Origin: Apostichopus japonicus
Lineage: Eukaryota; Echinodermata; Holothuroidea; Aspidochirotida; Stichopodidae
Assembly: GCF_037975245.1 (NCBI RefSeq)
Contig: NC_092572.1
Coordinates: 32,027,989-32,091,988 of the forward strand
Length of the DNA stretch: 64,000 nucleotides
Direction of reading: 5' to 3'
Both the position numbers and the translations under genes were made by a program. Under the pieces are notes generated by a model. That model had not been told where the DNA came from and searched no databases. It saw only the letters and a list, made by a program, of their open reading frames with translations. This document shows, in pieces, positions 12,255 to 24,246 of this stretch. Position 1 is the first letter of the stretch; each line of letters starts with the position of its first letter.

Positions 12255-13085
12255 AGTTTGTTGTGTAATCTGATTAGTTTCAATTTTCACTCTTTTTTTC
12301 TGAATGAGATGGTCGAGCGCCCTCGAAAGCAAAAGTTATTTGTCCGCGCTCTGGTGGTCACTTACACTGAAGATGTCATACGCCCTCAATTAAGCACACG
12401 ATTATATTGGTTATGGTAAAGTGATGGTTATTGTTAGAATAAATATAGCATTCCAAATATCAAGTTGATAAAACATTGTTAGATTAGGTAGACATGTTGA
12501 TTATTATTGTCTCGCAGGAATGATGAACTGAAGTTCTACTCGCCATGTAGTGAACGCACAGAATAAAGTCGTTCGATATTTGATCGAGTCATTTTGATTT
12601 CAATGGGGCTCTCCAGCGTCTTATCCGAGGGTGTTGTCATATAGGTCCTAACAGAGTTCAGACTGTAGGTCCTAACGTGCTTTATCTGCACAGTTTACAA
12701 AACTATGCTCTAAAATAACACGATGTCTTAAAATGCACAACACTCACAAGCATACGAACACGCAGGGGGAATTTGTATGCAGAGGCGTAATAAAAAATGA
12801 ATGATTTTGAACTGTTTTTTGCTCCTGTAAAAACCTTGCAAATATAACATCATTTTACAAATTAGCACCCGTAGTGATGTAGTTTTAATTGTGAGGGGAG
12901 TACCTCCTCCCCGTACGGCCCCTCTTCAAAGCCGACACATTCACCAAAATAATTCAAGTGAAAACGTGTCACCGAAAAATAAAAATAATTGGAAAGGAAA
13001 GGAAAACCAGGGCCATAAGACGTGTTTACTGTTGCTCTGTATGCGTGAGTTGACTATCAGAACTCTTGAATCAAATAATGATAAC
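12255..13085 (+). repeat. Old segmental duplication, copy 1
   Basis: Collinear with 21585-22715: both share a ctgattagtttcaa block, a caacactcacaagcatacgaacacg-like block (12738 and 21756 on), a tgaatgatttt block, and a block around aaaaccagggccata followed by tgcgtgag. Copy 2 holds about 600 bp of extra sequence between the second and third blocks. No protein frame is preserved, so this is duplicated non-coding DNA. Confidence 0.75.
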
Positions 13086-13235
13086 TGTTATTGATGTTCA
13101 AGAATTGTGGATTTTCTTATATCTTTAAAAAAAGTCTTTACACAATGGCTTTGCCTTTTTACCATTTAATCCCGTTTTTCCTTTTACATCTGTCATTAAC
13201 ATTTAACATAAATCAAGGTGGTTTCATTATCACAC

Positions 13236-13510
13236 AGGGACGGATCCAGGATTTTCGAAAGGCGGAGGGGAGAGGAAGGGGGCGGTGAGGTTTTTCCGAG
13301 GTACAGGAATTGTCATGATTATAAGTGGAGCGCCACCATCAGTTGGCGTGTAGCAGAACAAACACATTCTTGACAAAATTGCCTCCCGAGGATTGCCGGA
13401 AATAGCTCTTCCCGGGCCTTGTTAGTTGCATTTAAAAAAAATTGAGCTCTTACGTGTTGGAAATATAAACTTCCCAAAATAAGTAAATTCGAAAACAAAA
13501 TCGGTAAAGT
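13236..13510 (+). repeat. hAT-like repeat fragment with the hairpin module
   Basis: Starts CAGGGACGGATCCAGGATTT, carries a diverged hairpin module at about 13323-13362 (gcgccaccatcagttggcg), then the usual trailing ttgccggaaatagc segment. I could not find a convincing right terminus. Confidence 0.6.
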
Positions 13511-15048
13511 CACTTTGTAGGGGAAGAAAATGACTTTACTCTATATTCGATGTTCTACACAGGTAATTGAAGGTAATTATATTTAGTAAATCACGTGACA
13601 TAAATATAATTCCATGACAGTTGGTCTTAGAAAGGTTCAAATTCGTGTTGATTGCAACTAGTGGATGTACTTGTAGGTATACAATAATTGCTACGTCAAT
13701 AACCAGATATAAAGATACGCAGAGCATTCTGATAGTAGCTGTAGCCTTTATACTGTGTAATTTCGGTGTAAATTGTTAGGTTTGTGTTATTATTATTATT
13801 ATTTGTTTGACATGCCAAACAGGGACTTAGTGTGGTCACCTAATGAGCTGAAAAGATGAGTCGTGTGGGGGACTGGGGCCGCTGCCCCCTCGTTAGTAGG
13901 CTAAAAAGGCCTTGATATATGGCTGATGAAGTTAGTAGAATGACGATACCAGAAAGGCATGCGCCGAAGATGCGAGCTATGTAGGGGGTCCGAGGTAATT
14001 CCCCGGAAACTAGATAGGATCAAGTGAGTCATTGGAAATGTTTCTCGTACACAAGGAATTACGATTATTTTCCAAATATTTATGAGTGGGGGGTGGGGGT
14101 GGGAGGGGGACGAAGACATTACGTCCCCAACCAAATAATTGGGATGGAGGGAAACATCTTTGCAAGAAATTTTCAAGAATTGACAAAGCGATAAGTATTA
14201 CAACAAATTGGCAGTGGTTTGCAAATACTATAACTCATATGCTGTGTAACCAGCTTTGGGAATGCATTATCTTCTAAATTTGCTAAATTGGACAACACAA
14301 TTCCACAACTTGCAAAGTACCGAAGAAAACCAGTATTTACGCTTATTTGAAATAATAGAATCAAATTCACCAGTTTAGGGAATAGTTGTAGAATAGCCTT
14401 TGGCGGTTTATTTCTGACATTATTCCTCATTCACGAGTATGGCACTTTAGACCCACCATATACGGTCATAGACACACGGTTAGATAGATTGAGAGTATAA
14501 TAATAGTAGTGAACATTACATGGTTTAGTCAGATAACTATGGACACAAAATGTGACTTAAATTGTTATTAAAATCTTCCTCTTTATAATCCATTGAAAGA
14601 GCAAAGGGAACACAGATTTGTTTTTTTCTATTTTGGGACACGAATTTCAACAAATTTGAAAAATTTGCGCACACTTCAAACTTCGCGGCTCGAGGGCAGG
14701 GAAAGGTTTTGGTGTGATTATCTGATAATATATCGTCCTTGCCGTGACCAACTCAATTATACATTGGGGATAGCATTCAATAATATATACACAATTACAA
14801 GGCTCTAATTTAATACTGTCGTTGTCATCTCATGAGGAATATTAACTAATATCTAGAGAAATGTCTTGGTAATGAGTTATTAGTGTGAATCAACTTAAAT
14901 GTTACAAATACTTGTCAACACGAGACGTTCATGTTATTGGCCTTTCCACACAAGTCGAATTCTCCAAATCGTGTAGTCTAATTCCGTGAAATTAATTTCC
15001 ACAACGATTGTCCGACAGGTAGTAAATAAATAAAAGAACATCACTCAC
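13511..15048. other. Non-coding stretch
   Basis: Holds a short (TTA)n run near 13790 and a G-rich cluster at about 14085-14112. ORFs of up to 91 codons here have no recognisable content or splice support. Confidence 0.5.
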
Positions 15049-15159
15049 CAGCGGTCTATTCTCATACCAAGGCTGTTCTCCCGGACAATCCCCAGTAACT
15101 GTAGCTTTCAAATTCCCGGCTGATAGGTATACGTGCAGGCCCAGTAGTACTGTTACATA
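15049..15159 (-). CDS. Candidate exon: hydrophobic leader plus Cys/Trp motif
   Basis: This 111-nt segment is bounded by an acceptor (cctttaccag) and a good donor (GTGAGT) and is open in one frame for exactly 37 codons, phase 0 on both sides. The first 15 residues are hydrophobic (YVTVLLGLHVYLSAG), like the end of a signal peptide. They are followed by a short extracellular-looking part with a single Cys and GEQPWYENRPL. No Met lies in the exon, so a start would have to come from an upstream exon. I do not recognise a family; a secreted or immunoglobulin-type receptor N-terminus is only a guess. It lies between the two NLR genes and is not part of either by phase or order. It could also be a chance frame. 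Confidence 0.35.
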
Positions 15160-15724
15160 CTGGTAAAGGAATTAATCTAACAACCGTGTTTGCTCCTACT
15201 GACCATTCCTTTCTACGATCCCGTCAGCTACCATGTGGCTAAATGAAGGGGAGCAAGGCAAACAGGGGAAGGGGAGGGGTACCTAACACTGGAAACTGCG
15301 ACTGAATAAACAGGGTTATGATGTTCTAGTGTAAAAGAATCTTTAACTTTTCTTATGCAAATTAAATACAAGTTATCCGTGGCATGCGTTGCTGGTTATT
15401 ATGATTACGTAACTATGTGTTTCTTTGTTACGCTAGACAATCTGTTTTGCTTCACATAAAAGCAAGAAGCCATTATGTTCGTAGAGTTATTATTCTTTCT
15501 TCATATATCTTAAATCTCGTTGATATTTCGCTGATGACTCGTTACCTGTTTTCAATATTTCCTATAATATATTTCAATATGTCAGTGTTCAACCTTTGCG
15601 TTTTCGTGATCCCTTTGATACTATTTATTTAAATACTTTATCTTCAGCTTACTGAGTTGGCTTCATCAATTCCAATATATCTGGAGTAAGAGATCAATAG
15701 ATATTCTAAAAATAATTATAATCA

Positions 15725-15736
15725 TCGTCATCGTCG

Positions 15737-15787
<51 letters not shown>
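15725..15787. repeat. (CATCGT)n array, left half
   Basis: A hexanucleotide array of about ten units, abruptly ended by the small transposon that follows. The same array resumes at 16056. Confidence 0.95.
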
Positions 15788-16050
15788 ACCCAGCACACAC
15801 AAAAACGTTTTTAAAACGTTATTAAAACGTTTCGTCTTTTGTTTTGATAACGTTAATTGTGGAGTAATAAATATGTCACGAAAACGTTTTCAGGCTATTA
15901 TTTCAAAACATTTTTTCGTTAAAACATTAATATAACATTAATATTTCATAAAAACGTTATGCCGACGTTTTCATAACACCACATTTAAAGTTATTAAAAC
16001 ATATTTTAGAGTCTCTTTTAAAAATGTTATGATAACGTTTCGTGTTTGCG
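15788..16050. mobile_element. MITE rich in AACGTT, inserted into the hexanucleotide array
   Basis: Left end CCAGCACACACAAAAACG and inverted right end CGTTTCGTGTTTGCG are imperfect inverted repeats. The roughly 260-bp interior is dominated by palindromic AACGTT and AAAACGTTT motifs and has no ORF. The same CATCGT array lies on both sides, which marks the insertion clearly. The superfamily is uncertain. Confidence 0.65.
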
Positions 16051-16061
16051 TCATCGCATCA

Positions 16062-16111
<50 letters not shown>

Positions 16112-16150
16112 GTCGTCATCGTCATCGTCATCGTCGTCGTCGTTATTATT
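16051..16150. repeat. (CATCGT)n array, right half, with CGT/TTA tail
   Basis: Continuation of the array at 15725, ending in (TCG)n and (TTA)n. The Ser- and Asp-homopolymer ORFs on the two strands (61 and 76 codons) are repeat artefacts. Confidence 0.95.
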
Positions 16151-16774
16151 ATTCCTAACCTTTAATATATTTGACAAAATGTTACAACAAAATAACTGCA
16201 CTAATTTCTGCTAACTTGATACGCCCAAAAACTAGAGCATTCATCTAATAAATGGAGCACGCCCTCTATTAATCAATAATTATCGTTTCTGGTCAGAATT
16301 AGAGCGTCCTGCTACATCCATGTGTATAGTTTAGAGACAACAATTGCAGGATATTTAAATATATGCAAATAAAACGTGACTCTTTAATACAGATAATAAA
16401 CTACATTTTATAGGATTTCAGTATTGGACAGAATAGAAAAACAACTCAATAAGATGTTTTGAATGTACAGAGTTTATAACATTAATGTATATACCAAGAC
16501 AAACGGGTTACCGACGGATACATTTATTTGTACTTGAATCAGCTTTTCTAGTTGATTTTGATAATTGTTGGTTGATACTAAACGTCCATTGCAATGTATA
16601 AGACATAAGCTTGAATAGACAAATTACCATTTAGACAGTGAGTTACAGATGCCGAAAATTAAAACAAAATCCCATTATTGTTTAACAAAAGGTTAGTGTG
16701 ACACGGCTCCGCGCGACAAAATTTTAAGACTTGAGCATTAAGAATTACAAACCTTCACTTAGTGAAGTCACTCT

Positions 16775-17235
16775 AGGGTTATATTTCCATAAGAACATGA
16801 CAATGATATATTACTTTGACTTTGCAGCAAACTATGAAGGTTTGTGAAAATGTCGAGGGAACGCTAGCCTAAATATCATAATAATATTAACGGTGACAAG
16901 AATCATTAGCGGTTAATTGATCGATTAAAAACATGTAGCCCCGGAAATATTGATAGCTTATTTGTTAATAAAAAAGTAAATAAAACAATTCCCCTAAATT
17001 TAAAGTCAAATCAAGAAATTAAAAACATAGGAATAAACAGAACATTTGCTATCAGTGTGTTGGGTTATATTTTACAATGATATTTTATTTTATTTGCAGT
17101 AATTCTTGGAAGGTTTGTGAAAATGTCAACTGAACGCAAAGCCTGAATAAATGTCACAACACTATCAATGTTGCCAAGAAGTATGATCGGTTTATTGATC
17201 AGTTATCAACAAATTCTCATTGTCATACTCCCCCA
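16775..17235 (+). repeat. Local duplication of about 165 bp, two copies about 285 bp apart
   Basis: Copies at about 16775-16940 and 17060-17235 share a gggttatatttt block, a tttgcag block, ggtttgtgaaaatgtc and a closing tttattgatc-like block. The tttgcag looks like a splice acceptor, but no frame is shared downstream. Confidence 0.55.
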
Positions 17236-17944
17236 AATAAAAGACAAATATTCCAGTGACTTACATTTGACAATCATGAATTGCTAGATAGGTTTTTAGA
17301 GTCAACTGCAAAGTATGTTCCAAGATTAACTATAGCCAATAAAAGGAGCCAATAAAGGGAGGGTAAAGCTCAGTGACTTACTACCCCCTCCCACCTCCAA
17401 TAGTCAGTATAGGGGTTTGTATTCTGCCGTGGAGAATGAGACACACTGTACGGGTGCACTCCCATTTCCCCTCCCCCTCCCACGTCATTTCATTGTCTCA
17501 ACCTCACAGAAAGTATTTATTAGCAAAACCTTGCGTTAGTCTAAATTTTAAAAACAATTCTAGGGTGACGGCTTCAATAACCCGGAAATAAAATATGTTC
17601 GTTCATTCAAATTGCTCGTAATTTCCAAATTAGTTTTCCGTTGATTTATTTTACCAAGCCATGATTTCTATGAACGGAGGAACGCCCGTATAGTAAAGAC
17701 ATCAGTGATGCCCTCCAATTTATTAATGGGTTTAGATGTTTTCAAATTAGATTTTAAATGATTTGAAATCGCTGAGAATAATATTAAATAGACGATAGGT
17801 GCATGAGTGTCCAGAGACAACACGGTTAGGACCCGGATTCAATTACATTACCTGGCACCATCTGTGCACAGTTCATTATTCGATATTTTCCCAGCCCCTC
17901 CGTATTTTCCCCGACCAGCAAAGTGAGTGCGTTACCCGAGACTG

Positions 17945-18350
17945 TGGAGGGGGGGGGGGGTCTTAACTATAATTTGCTATCTGTTAGTAAACACTCAATA
18001 TTGCCCCTCTATACGTAAAAGAAATGCTCATTTTTAATGACATGTACCCTTCTCAAATTTCATAAGTTGATTAAAAAGCCCTTTTAGTTTTATTAACCAT
18101 TATTAATAACGACGATAATTTTTAATTACCATGGGCCATTTTGTTGAAAAGTTTCATACAAGTGAAATTAACAAGTTCTCTTTTGTTAGACAAATTTCAA
18201 AACTGGAATTTGTGCTATACGGAATGGACGGAGAATATTTTGTCTCGGAAGTTTGGAGGTAACTTCGTGGTTTTTCACTCAAATAAATGTCGCAAACCCC
18301 ACTTTCCCTCGATGTATGCGCCCTCTTCTCCTCCACAGGATTGAATCCAC
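17945..18350. repeat. Dispersed repeat, second copy of 11690-12060
   Basis: Same order of blocks as the first copy: G-run, then ttgctcattttt, tacggaatgg, cggaagttt and a C-rich tail with ccacaggattgaa. It abuts the left end of the CAGGGGCG element at 18355. Confidence 0.6.
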
Positions 18351-19645
18351 TTCCCAGGGGCGTATCCAGGGGCGCAACAGGCGCGCCCCCCCCCCCCCAT
18401 TGGCCGTCACCAAAAAAAAACGATTAGCAGCAAAAAAAAAAATGTTGATGACGACCTTTATGTGAGATGTCGGTGATCGCTCACCCCCCCCCCCCCCTCC
18501 CGTATGCTTTATTTTTTGTTTGCCAAAAAAGGTTCTGGCGAAGTTCGGCGGCATAAAAGTTTTAGAAACATAGATGGTAATTGTGTTTGTATTATCACTA
18601 TAAACACTAAGTGACATGCCAGCCATACTAGATTGTGCATTTTGTGTCCATATTTACTGGAAATGTTGCTTATTATTAAGGTCGAAAAATGGATCACATA
18701 TGGCCATGGGCGGCGATCCTGGGGAAGGGGGATATATCCCCCTATGAAAATGGGTGGAGGGGATGTAATACACCATATCCCCACACCAAATGCCAGGGAT
18801 AAGAATATTTTCATGCCTACATTTATGTATCATCGTCTTTTTTAGCTTCATTTCTCGCCTACCATAAACGGAGTGCGATCTTTTCAAATAAAGCGTCTTT
18901 ATAAAGCAAGAATAGTTGACTGTAGGCTTCATTGGCCCTATAACACCAAAATGTATTATTGCGCCCACGGTATTGATATAGTACATATATGCACCCTCAT
19001 AGTATTCATATAGGCCCTATAGTAGGCCTACAGACGTACATGTTCCCTCGAACAGCTGAGAATCTCATGTTACCAGCATAGGCGTACGGGACCATTTCAG
19101 TTTGGGGGGGCAGAACTTTTTGTGCCCGAAAGTTCCCGTGACTATCTAAGCGGAGCGCCACCATCGGTTGACGCGTAGCGTACAAGAAAATTTTTGGCAC
19201 ACAATGCCTCTCAGATTGCCGGAAACGGCACTTCTGAGGCCTTGCAAGTTGCATCTAAACATTCTTTATTTTATAATCTCACGTTTTAGAAATTTACACT
19301 TCCCCAAAAATTTGGTAAATTAGAAGAAGAAGAAAAAATGGTAAAATCACTTTGAAGGGGAAAAATGGGACAGTACATTTTTTAAGCTCCTATTTAGTTA
19401 CCTTATTTATTATTTTAACACAGTACTCAGCTACCTCCAGAAAAACATACATTGTTCAACGACACGTAGGCGGGATAATGTCGCTGTGTCGGGTGAGACT
19501 GCAATTTGTCTCACAAAAAAGTATAAAATATAAAAAAGAATACGATAAACCTGTACTTCTAGGCGTGTAGGCACTCCCCCCCCTCCTCACCATCCATGAA
19601 AAAGAAAATGTTTCTTATATACACTCATATTGGGGATGTCCAGGT

Positions 19646-20272
19646 CAAGGGCGGCGGAAGCACTTTTAATCTGGGGGGGGGGGCACCGACATCAAAGGGC
19701 ACTTTGCAGAAATTCGGTTGGACTGATGCAGCCTTATATTTAGTACCCTTTATAAATCTTATTGTATTATCTTATTTGTGTATACACATCACTCCATCAA
19801 CGCCCCCCCCCCCCCTTAGGAAAAAAAGCATACTAGCACTGCAATATCCAATGCGCAAATTGGGAAACAAGGAACAAGTTTTCTTTTGACACAAAATGTG
19901 GTGAAATCATGCTAGTTGCTAATGTAGGAATCTTCCGAATTAGAGTTTTTTTCTTGTTCATATCTTAACAAATTTTTTCCAATCGAAATAGCTTTGAGTT
20001 TGACCCACAGAAATTCATTAAAAGTCACGGGCTTAGCCAGGATTTGCGAAGTTGTATGCACGACTATCTGAGCGGAGCGCAACCATCGGTTGGCGCGGAG
20101 CGTACTAGAAAATTTTTGGTTTTACAAACCCCTCAGATGGCAGGAAACGGCCCTTCCCGAGTGTTCATTCTGGTTCCCTGGCCTCTTGCTAACTTGAGGC
20201 ACCTCAATTTTTATGTAGAAAAAAGGCACAGTTTTAACCTGCCCCCTGTGCCCCCCGGTTCCGCCGCCCTTG
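19646..20272 (+). mobile_element. Family-D element nested inside 19077-20721
   Basis: Ends are CAAGGGCGGCGGAAGC and, inverted, GGTTCCGCCGCCCTTG. Flanks GTCCAGGT (19638-19645) and GTCCAAGT (20273-20280) form an 8-bp duplication with one mismatch. It contains a hairpin module at 20063-20108 and C- or G-runs near both ends. Being nested, it inserted after the host element. Confidence 0.8.
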
Positions 20273-20323
20273 GTCCAAGTATACAATTGACTAGTTAGAA
20301 AAAAAATTGATCGTGCAAAAAGC

Positions 20324-20443
20324 GTGGTAGCCCAGATGAACTGCGCTTACGGTGGTGTTACACGGAAATATTCGGGCATCATGATGCTAAATAAAGAAAA
20401 TCATGGAATTGTCGGGCAAAAAAGATTCGGGCAATCTACTGCA

Positions 20444-20500
<57 letters not shown>

Positions 20501-20560
20501 CCAGAGGACAAGAAATTCGGGCAAAAGTCCTGAAAAATTCGGGCAGCCTAAGGGGAGAAA
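20324..20560. repeat. (AT)n tracts and attcgggca repeats
   Basis: Sequence rich in attcgggca motifs typical of family-B interiors, with an (AT)n tract at about 20449-20498. A second (AT)n tract lies at about 20568-20594. Confidence 0.8.
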
Positions 20561-20562
20561 AA

Positions 20563-20611
<49 letters not shown>

Positions 20612-20675
20612 TTTCTCCTCTTAGGCTGCCCGAATTTTTCAAGCTTTTTGCCCCAATTTCTTGTCCTCTGGAAAT
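20498..20675. repeat. Long inverted repeat around an AT/poly-T core
   Basis: The left arm (20498-20565, containing ccagaggacaagaaattcgg and cagcctaaggggagaa) is mirrored by the right arm (about 20609-20675, with ctcctcttaggctgcccgaa ... ttgtcctctgg). Arms are about 65 bp with few mismatches and the centre is (AT)n plus T-run. It would form a long hairpin. Confidence 0.85.
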
Positions 20676-21584
20676 TTGGGGGGGCAGTCTGTCCCCCTGC
20701 CCCCCGCCTCGTACGCCTATGGTTACCAGGGTAATGCTTAATACACGTTTCACCTGGATGCCCTAGCAATCGGTACCTAGGAATGTAACTATGTGTAATT
20801 GTGTATTGCATGTGTATAGGCCTATAATAGCCTGCATGAGGCCATTTTCTTCATCGAATAATATAAAAGAGCTCTCGAACATTCTAACGTTGCGCTTGAA
20901 ACAAGATTGACAGGGGCAATTTTCCCAAAATAACACCCGAAATTAAAAGAAAAGTATTTTGGATCCTGATTATGAGATATTTCGGACATGACATCCCTAT
21001 TTTAAAGTTGGGTATATGCCGCTTGGAAACCTCGGGAAGTGCCGTTTCCGGTCATCTAGAGGGTTTGTTAATCCCAAAATTTTCTTATACGCTTCGCGCC
21101 AACTCATGGTGGCGCTACGCTTAGATAGTCAACAAGGGCATATCCCCCCCCCCCCCACTCGGAAGTTCGGATCGCCGCCCATGCATATGGCACCATTTTG
21201 CATTTCAGCCCTTCTTCGAAAGCAAAAATTGTCCACCCCTCCCCTTAGACCCATCCCCCAGGACGGCGATCATTCATGCCTGACGCCCCCCCTAGTGGAA
21301 AATCCTGGATACGCCCCTGACTTCCGCCGCCCCTGGGAGAACGAACAAAGGTCACGTGGTTCCACAATATATATTCCACATAGTAAGATTATCGTTCATC
21401 ATTCATCCTAGTGTTCTCAATTGCTTCAATGAGATTGGGAGAGACTGCCAGAAGCCAATCTAAATCACTCTTGTAGATTTCAGGACTTATGACACGCTGG
21501 TCGACCCGTGTACGTGTAATAGCATACATTGTATTACTGCATAATATGTATGAGATAATGCAATAGACTAATACCTTTTTTTTG

Positions 21585-22715
21585 TTCTTGATCTGACTAG
21601 TTTCAAGTTTTACTCTCCTTTTTCGAGAAAATAAGTAAAAGTTGTTATTCCGTGAGACAGCGGCCACTTAGACCGAAGAAGTCGTACGTCTTCAATTTAG
21701 GTCGACAGACGCACACGATTAAGCAAGTTAGGGTATATAATAAACTTTCACGATGGCGTAAAAGCACAACACTAACAAGCATACGAACACGCAGGGTGAA
21801 TTTGTATGCCGACGCATAGGCGTAGCAATAGGAGGATCAGGCAGTCTACTGAACAGGGACAGCAATATCCAGGGACCCCCAATATCGAGGAACCTCCAAT
21901 ATCCAGGGTCACCAAGTGTTCGTTCCAACAGTTTGAGCCAATGGATAACAACAGTCAGTCATGTTTATGCAAGAAATATTGATATTTGCAACCGTGGTAT
22001 GCCTCAGTCTGTTTTATCTCAAAGAGTTGACAACAAATGAATTGTACACTGCCCTCACTCAGGTACGGAACATCCGACCTGCTTTATCACAGTTATGTAC
22101 TACATTGAACCGTACTGAACTGGTAGTTCTTGAATTTAAAGCAAGCTTTGTCTGGAATGCAAAGCAATTAACAAACTAAAATGTCTATACACAGCTTTTC
22201 TTTACTTTCATGCTCCGTGAAGAAATATTATTGCAGACTGTAAAACAATACAGACCTTCAGTTCATGTTTACACTATGATTGTTAGATATATCACATCCT
22301 GTAACTTAGAATATATGTGATATCACACGTCATTTCCCCTAATAACCGGGTATTGAAACTTGACACTTTTTATGGTTGTAAATGCTTGGTAGGTTCACCC
22401 AAAATTGAGAGAAAGAGAAATATTGGCGATTAATGTAGTGAAAAATGAATGATCTTGAACATGAACTTTTACTGTAAAAACTAAGCACCCGTAATGACGT
22501 TAAAGTATTAAATGATAGGGGGATACTCCTATCCGTACGTCTCCTTTCCAATGCCGCAATATTCACCAAGATAATTAGATTAAACATTTGTACCACCAAG
22601 CAAAACAATTAAAATTAAATGGAAAACCAGGGCCATACGACGTGATTACTGATAACTATGAGCCTCTTTACCGTGCATGCGTGAGCTGACTATCTGGACT
22701 CTGGAATCAAATACT
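21585..22715 (+). repeat. Old segmental duplication, copy 2
   Basis: Counterpart of 12255-13085 in the same orientation. Between about 21815 and 22430 it holds sequence absent from copy 1 that begins with a family-B-like cataggcgtag motif, suggesting a later insertion, though I cannot define its right end. Confidence 0.7.
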
Positions 22716-22733
22716 GATGATATTTTTCTCTCC

Positions 22734-22912
22734 TTAAAGCTAGTTCGTGTATATATGACACTATCAGATTATATTTACCAATAACAGCAGGTTTAAAGCT
22801 ATTTCGTGTATATATAACACTATCAGATTATATTTACCAATAACAGCAGGTTTAAAGCTAGTTCGTGTATATATGACAATATCAGATTATATTTAACAAC
22901 TACAGCAGGTTT
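22734..22912 (+). repeat. 59-bp tandem repeat, three copies
   Basis: Three head-to-tail units start at 22734, 22793 and 22852. Each contains ttcgtgtatatat, atcagattatattta and acagcaggttt. Copies differ at only a few positions, so the array is recent. Confidence 0.95.
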
Positions 22913-23372
22913 AAATGCTCGTAACCGCACTTGTTAGTTTTAATCTCGGCGGAAGAAAAAAAAAAGGGCAAACATGAAAAAGAAATACTAATGTTAAGAT
23001 ACTACGGAAGTATTTCCAAAATAACTTCCGCGCAGAGACTGACCTAGGGTAAATGTCGAGCGCACTCTAAAATAAAGATTTACAATTTACAGATCTAGAA
23101 ACTTGAAACCATTCGGATTAGTCACAACGTACTTCCAATATTAAATTATTACTTCATGTATCATATTCTTCTTTTTAGTCCACTTCTATTCGTCCAGAAC
23201 TTGTATTCATGCTGTGATAAACTATTGACTGTGTCGTTTGAACCAGTGGCGTTACCAGACTTTTCAGTCTGGTGGGGGGGGGGCACAGGGGGCACCAGCA
23301 TTTGATGGGGGCACTTAGGTGGATACGGATCGCCGTCCTGGGGGAGGGGTCTAAGGGGAGGGGGTGCCCCTC

Positions 23373-24046
23373 CAGGCGCGGCGGAACGGGAAAATTATTG
23401 GGGGGGCTAATGTGTTGAGACTATCTAAGCGGAGTGCCACCATCGGTTGGCGCGGAGGGTACAAGAAAATTTTGGGTTTTCAAACCCCCAGATGGCCGGA
23501 AACGGCACTTCCGAGTGTTTTATGCTGCTAATACCTAGCCCTAAAATATGGGTCTCAAGCCTGCAATTTCTCACATTGCACGTAAAAGTCTGTAAAAACA
23601 TTGTAATTTGTATATTCGATGGTGTTTTAAGAGAGTACTCTATTACTCGTAGTGTATTCGCAAAGACGTTTTTTGAGTGTAGTAAGGGGATGTTGGAGAA
23701 CTGGCTGAAATGAAGCAAGTCATTGGCCTAAGACGAAGTTGTGTTGCGCTCACCGGCACTCACTCACTGCTTCCACTTTTCACGGGGCGTGAAGACGCGG
23801 TTGGGTGACAATGTGGTCTATAGCCAGGGGACGGGCCGAGGGTCCCCCCTGCATTTACTAAAATTATTACACCTGTATAGTATACGTGTGCATCGGACAG
23901 ATCGACAAGTATGCATTGAAAAATGGGCAGATGCACGTTTCGGAGCCTTGGTAAATATTGGGGGGGGGGGCTTATCATGCATTTGCCCCCTCAACTTTTT
24001 CATTGGGGGATGAGCCCCCCCCCAGCCCCCCGGTTCCGTCGCCACT
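23373..24046 (+). mobile_element. Family-D-like element nested in 23244-24978
   Basis: Left end CAGGCGCGGCGGAAC and inverted right end GGTTCCGTCGCCACTG. A hairpin module lies at 23420-23466. The first 190 bp are a near-identical reverse copy of 57296-57488. Flanks are C-rich (tgcccctc and ccccctcc), so the target duplication cannot be judged. Confidence 0.6.
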
Positions 24047-24246
24047 GCCCCCTCCCCTTTGGAAAATTTTCGCATACGGAGGATGGGCTAGATTCAAAAT
24101 GCTGCCACATTTGATGCTAAATTCGATCTGAAGATATCTGAAGAAATTGCTATTTTTGAGGTAATGATTTTAACAAGCCGCAGAATTTTGCAGAGGATAT
24201 GAACCACATGCTGTCGATATTATGCCTAACCCTATATCAATAGAAC

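Larger units (their letters stand above)
19077..20721 (+). mobile_element. hAT-like element with exact 8-bp duplication GTTACCAG
   Basis: Starts CATAGGCGTACGGG and ends with the inverted CCTCGTACGCCTATG. GTTACCAG occurs directly on both sides (19069-19076 and 20722-20729), an exact 8-bp target duplication as expected for hAT insertion. It carries a hairpin module at 19139-19186, a nested element at 19646-20272 and a long inverted repeat at 20498-20675. No transposase frame is visible, so it is non-autonomous. Confidence 0.85.
18355..21319. mobile_element. Candidate outer hAT-like element enclosing two nested ones
   Basis: Left end CAGGGGCGTATCCAGG (18355) and inverted right end CCTGGATACGCCCCTG (21304-21319) are flanked directly by ACTTCC on both sides (18349-18354 and 21320-21325). 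Inside it lies the family-B-like element at 19077-20721, which itself encloses 19646-20272. The right part carries a minus-oriented hairpin module at 21084-21130. The termini are good but the flank match is only 6 bp, so the pairing of these two ends is tentative. Confidence 0.45.

Noticed and set aside
15971-16214. Poly-Asp and poly-Ser ORFs
   Set aside because: They are the hexanucleotide microsatellite read in two frames.
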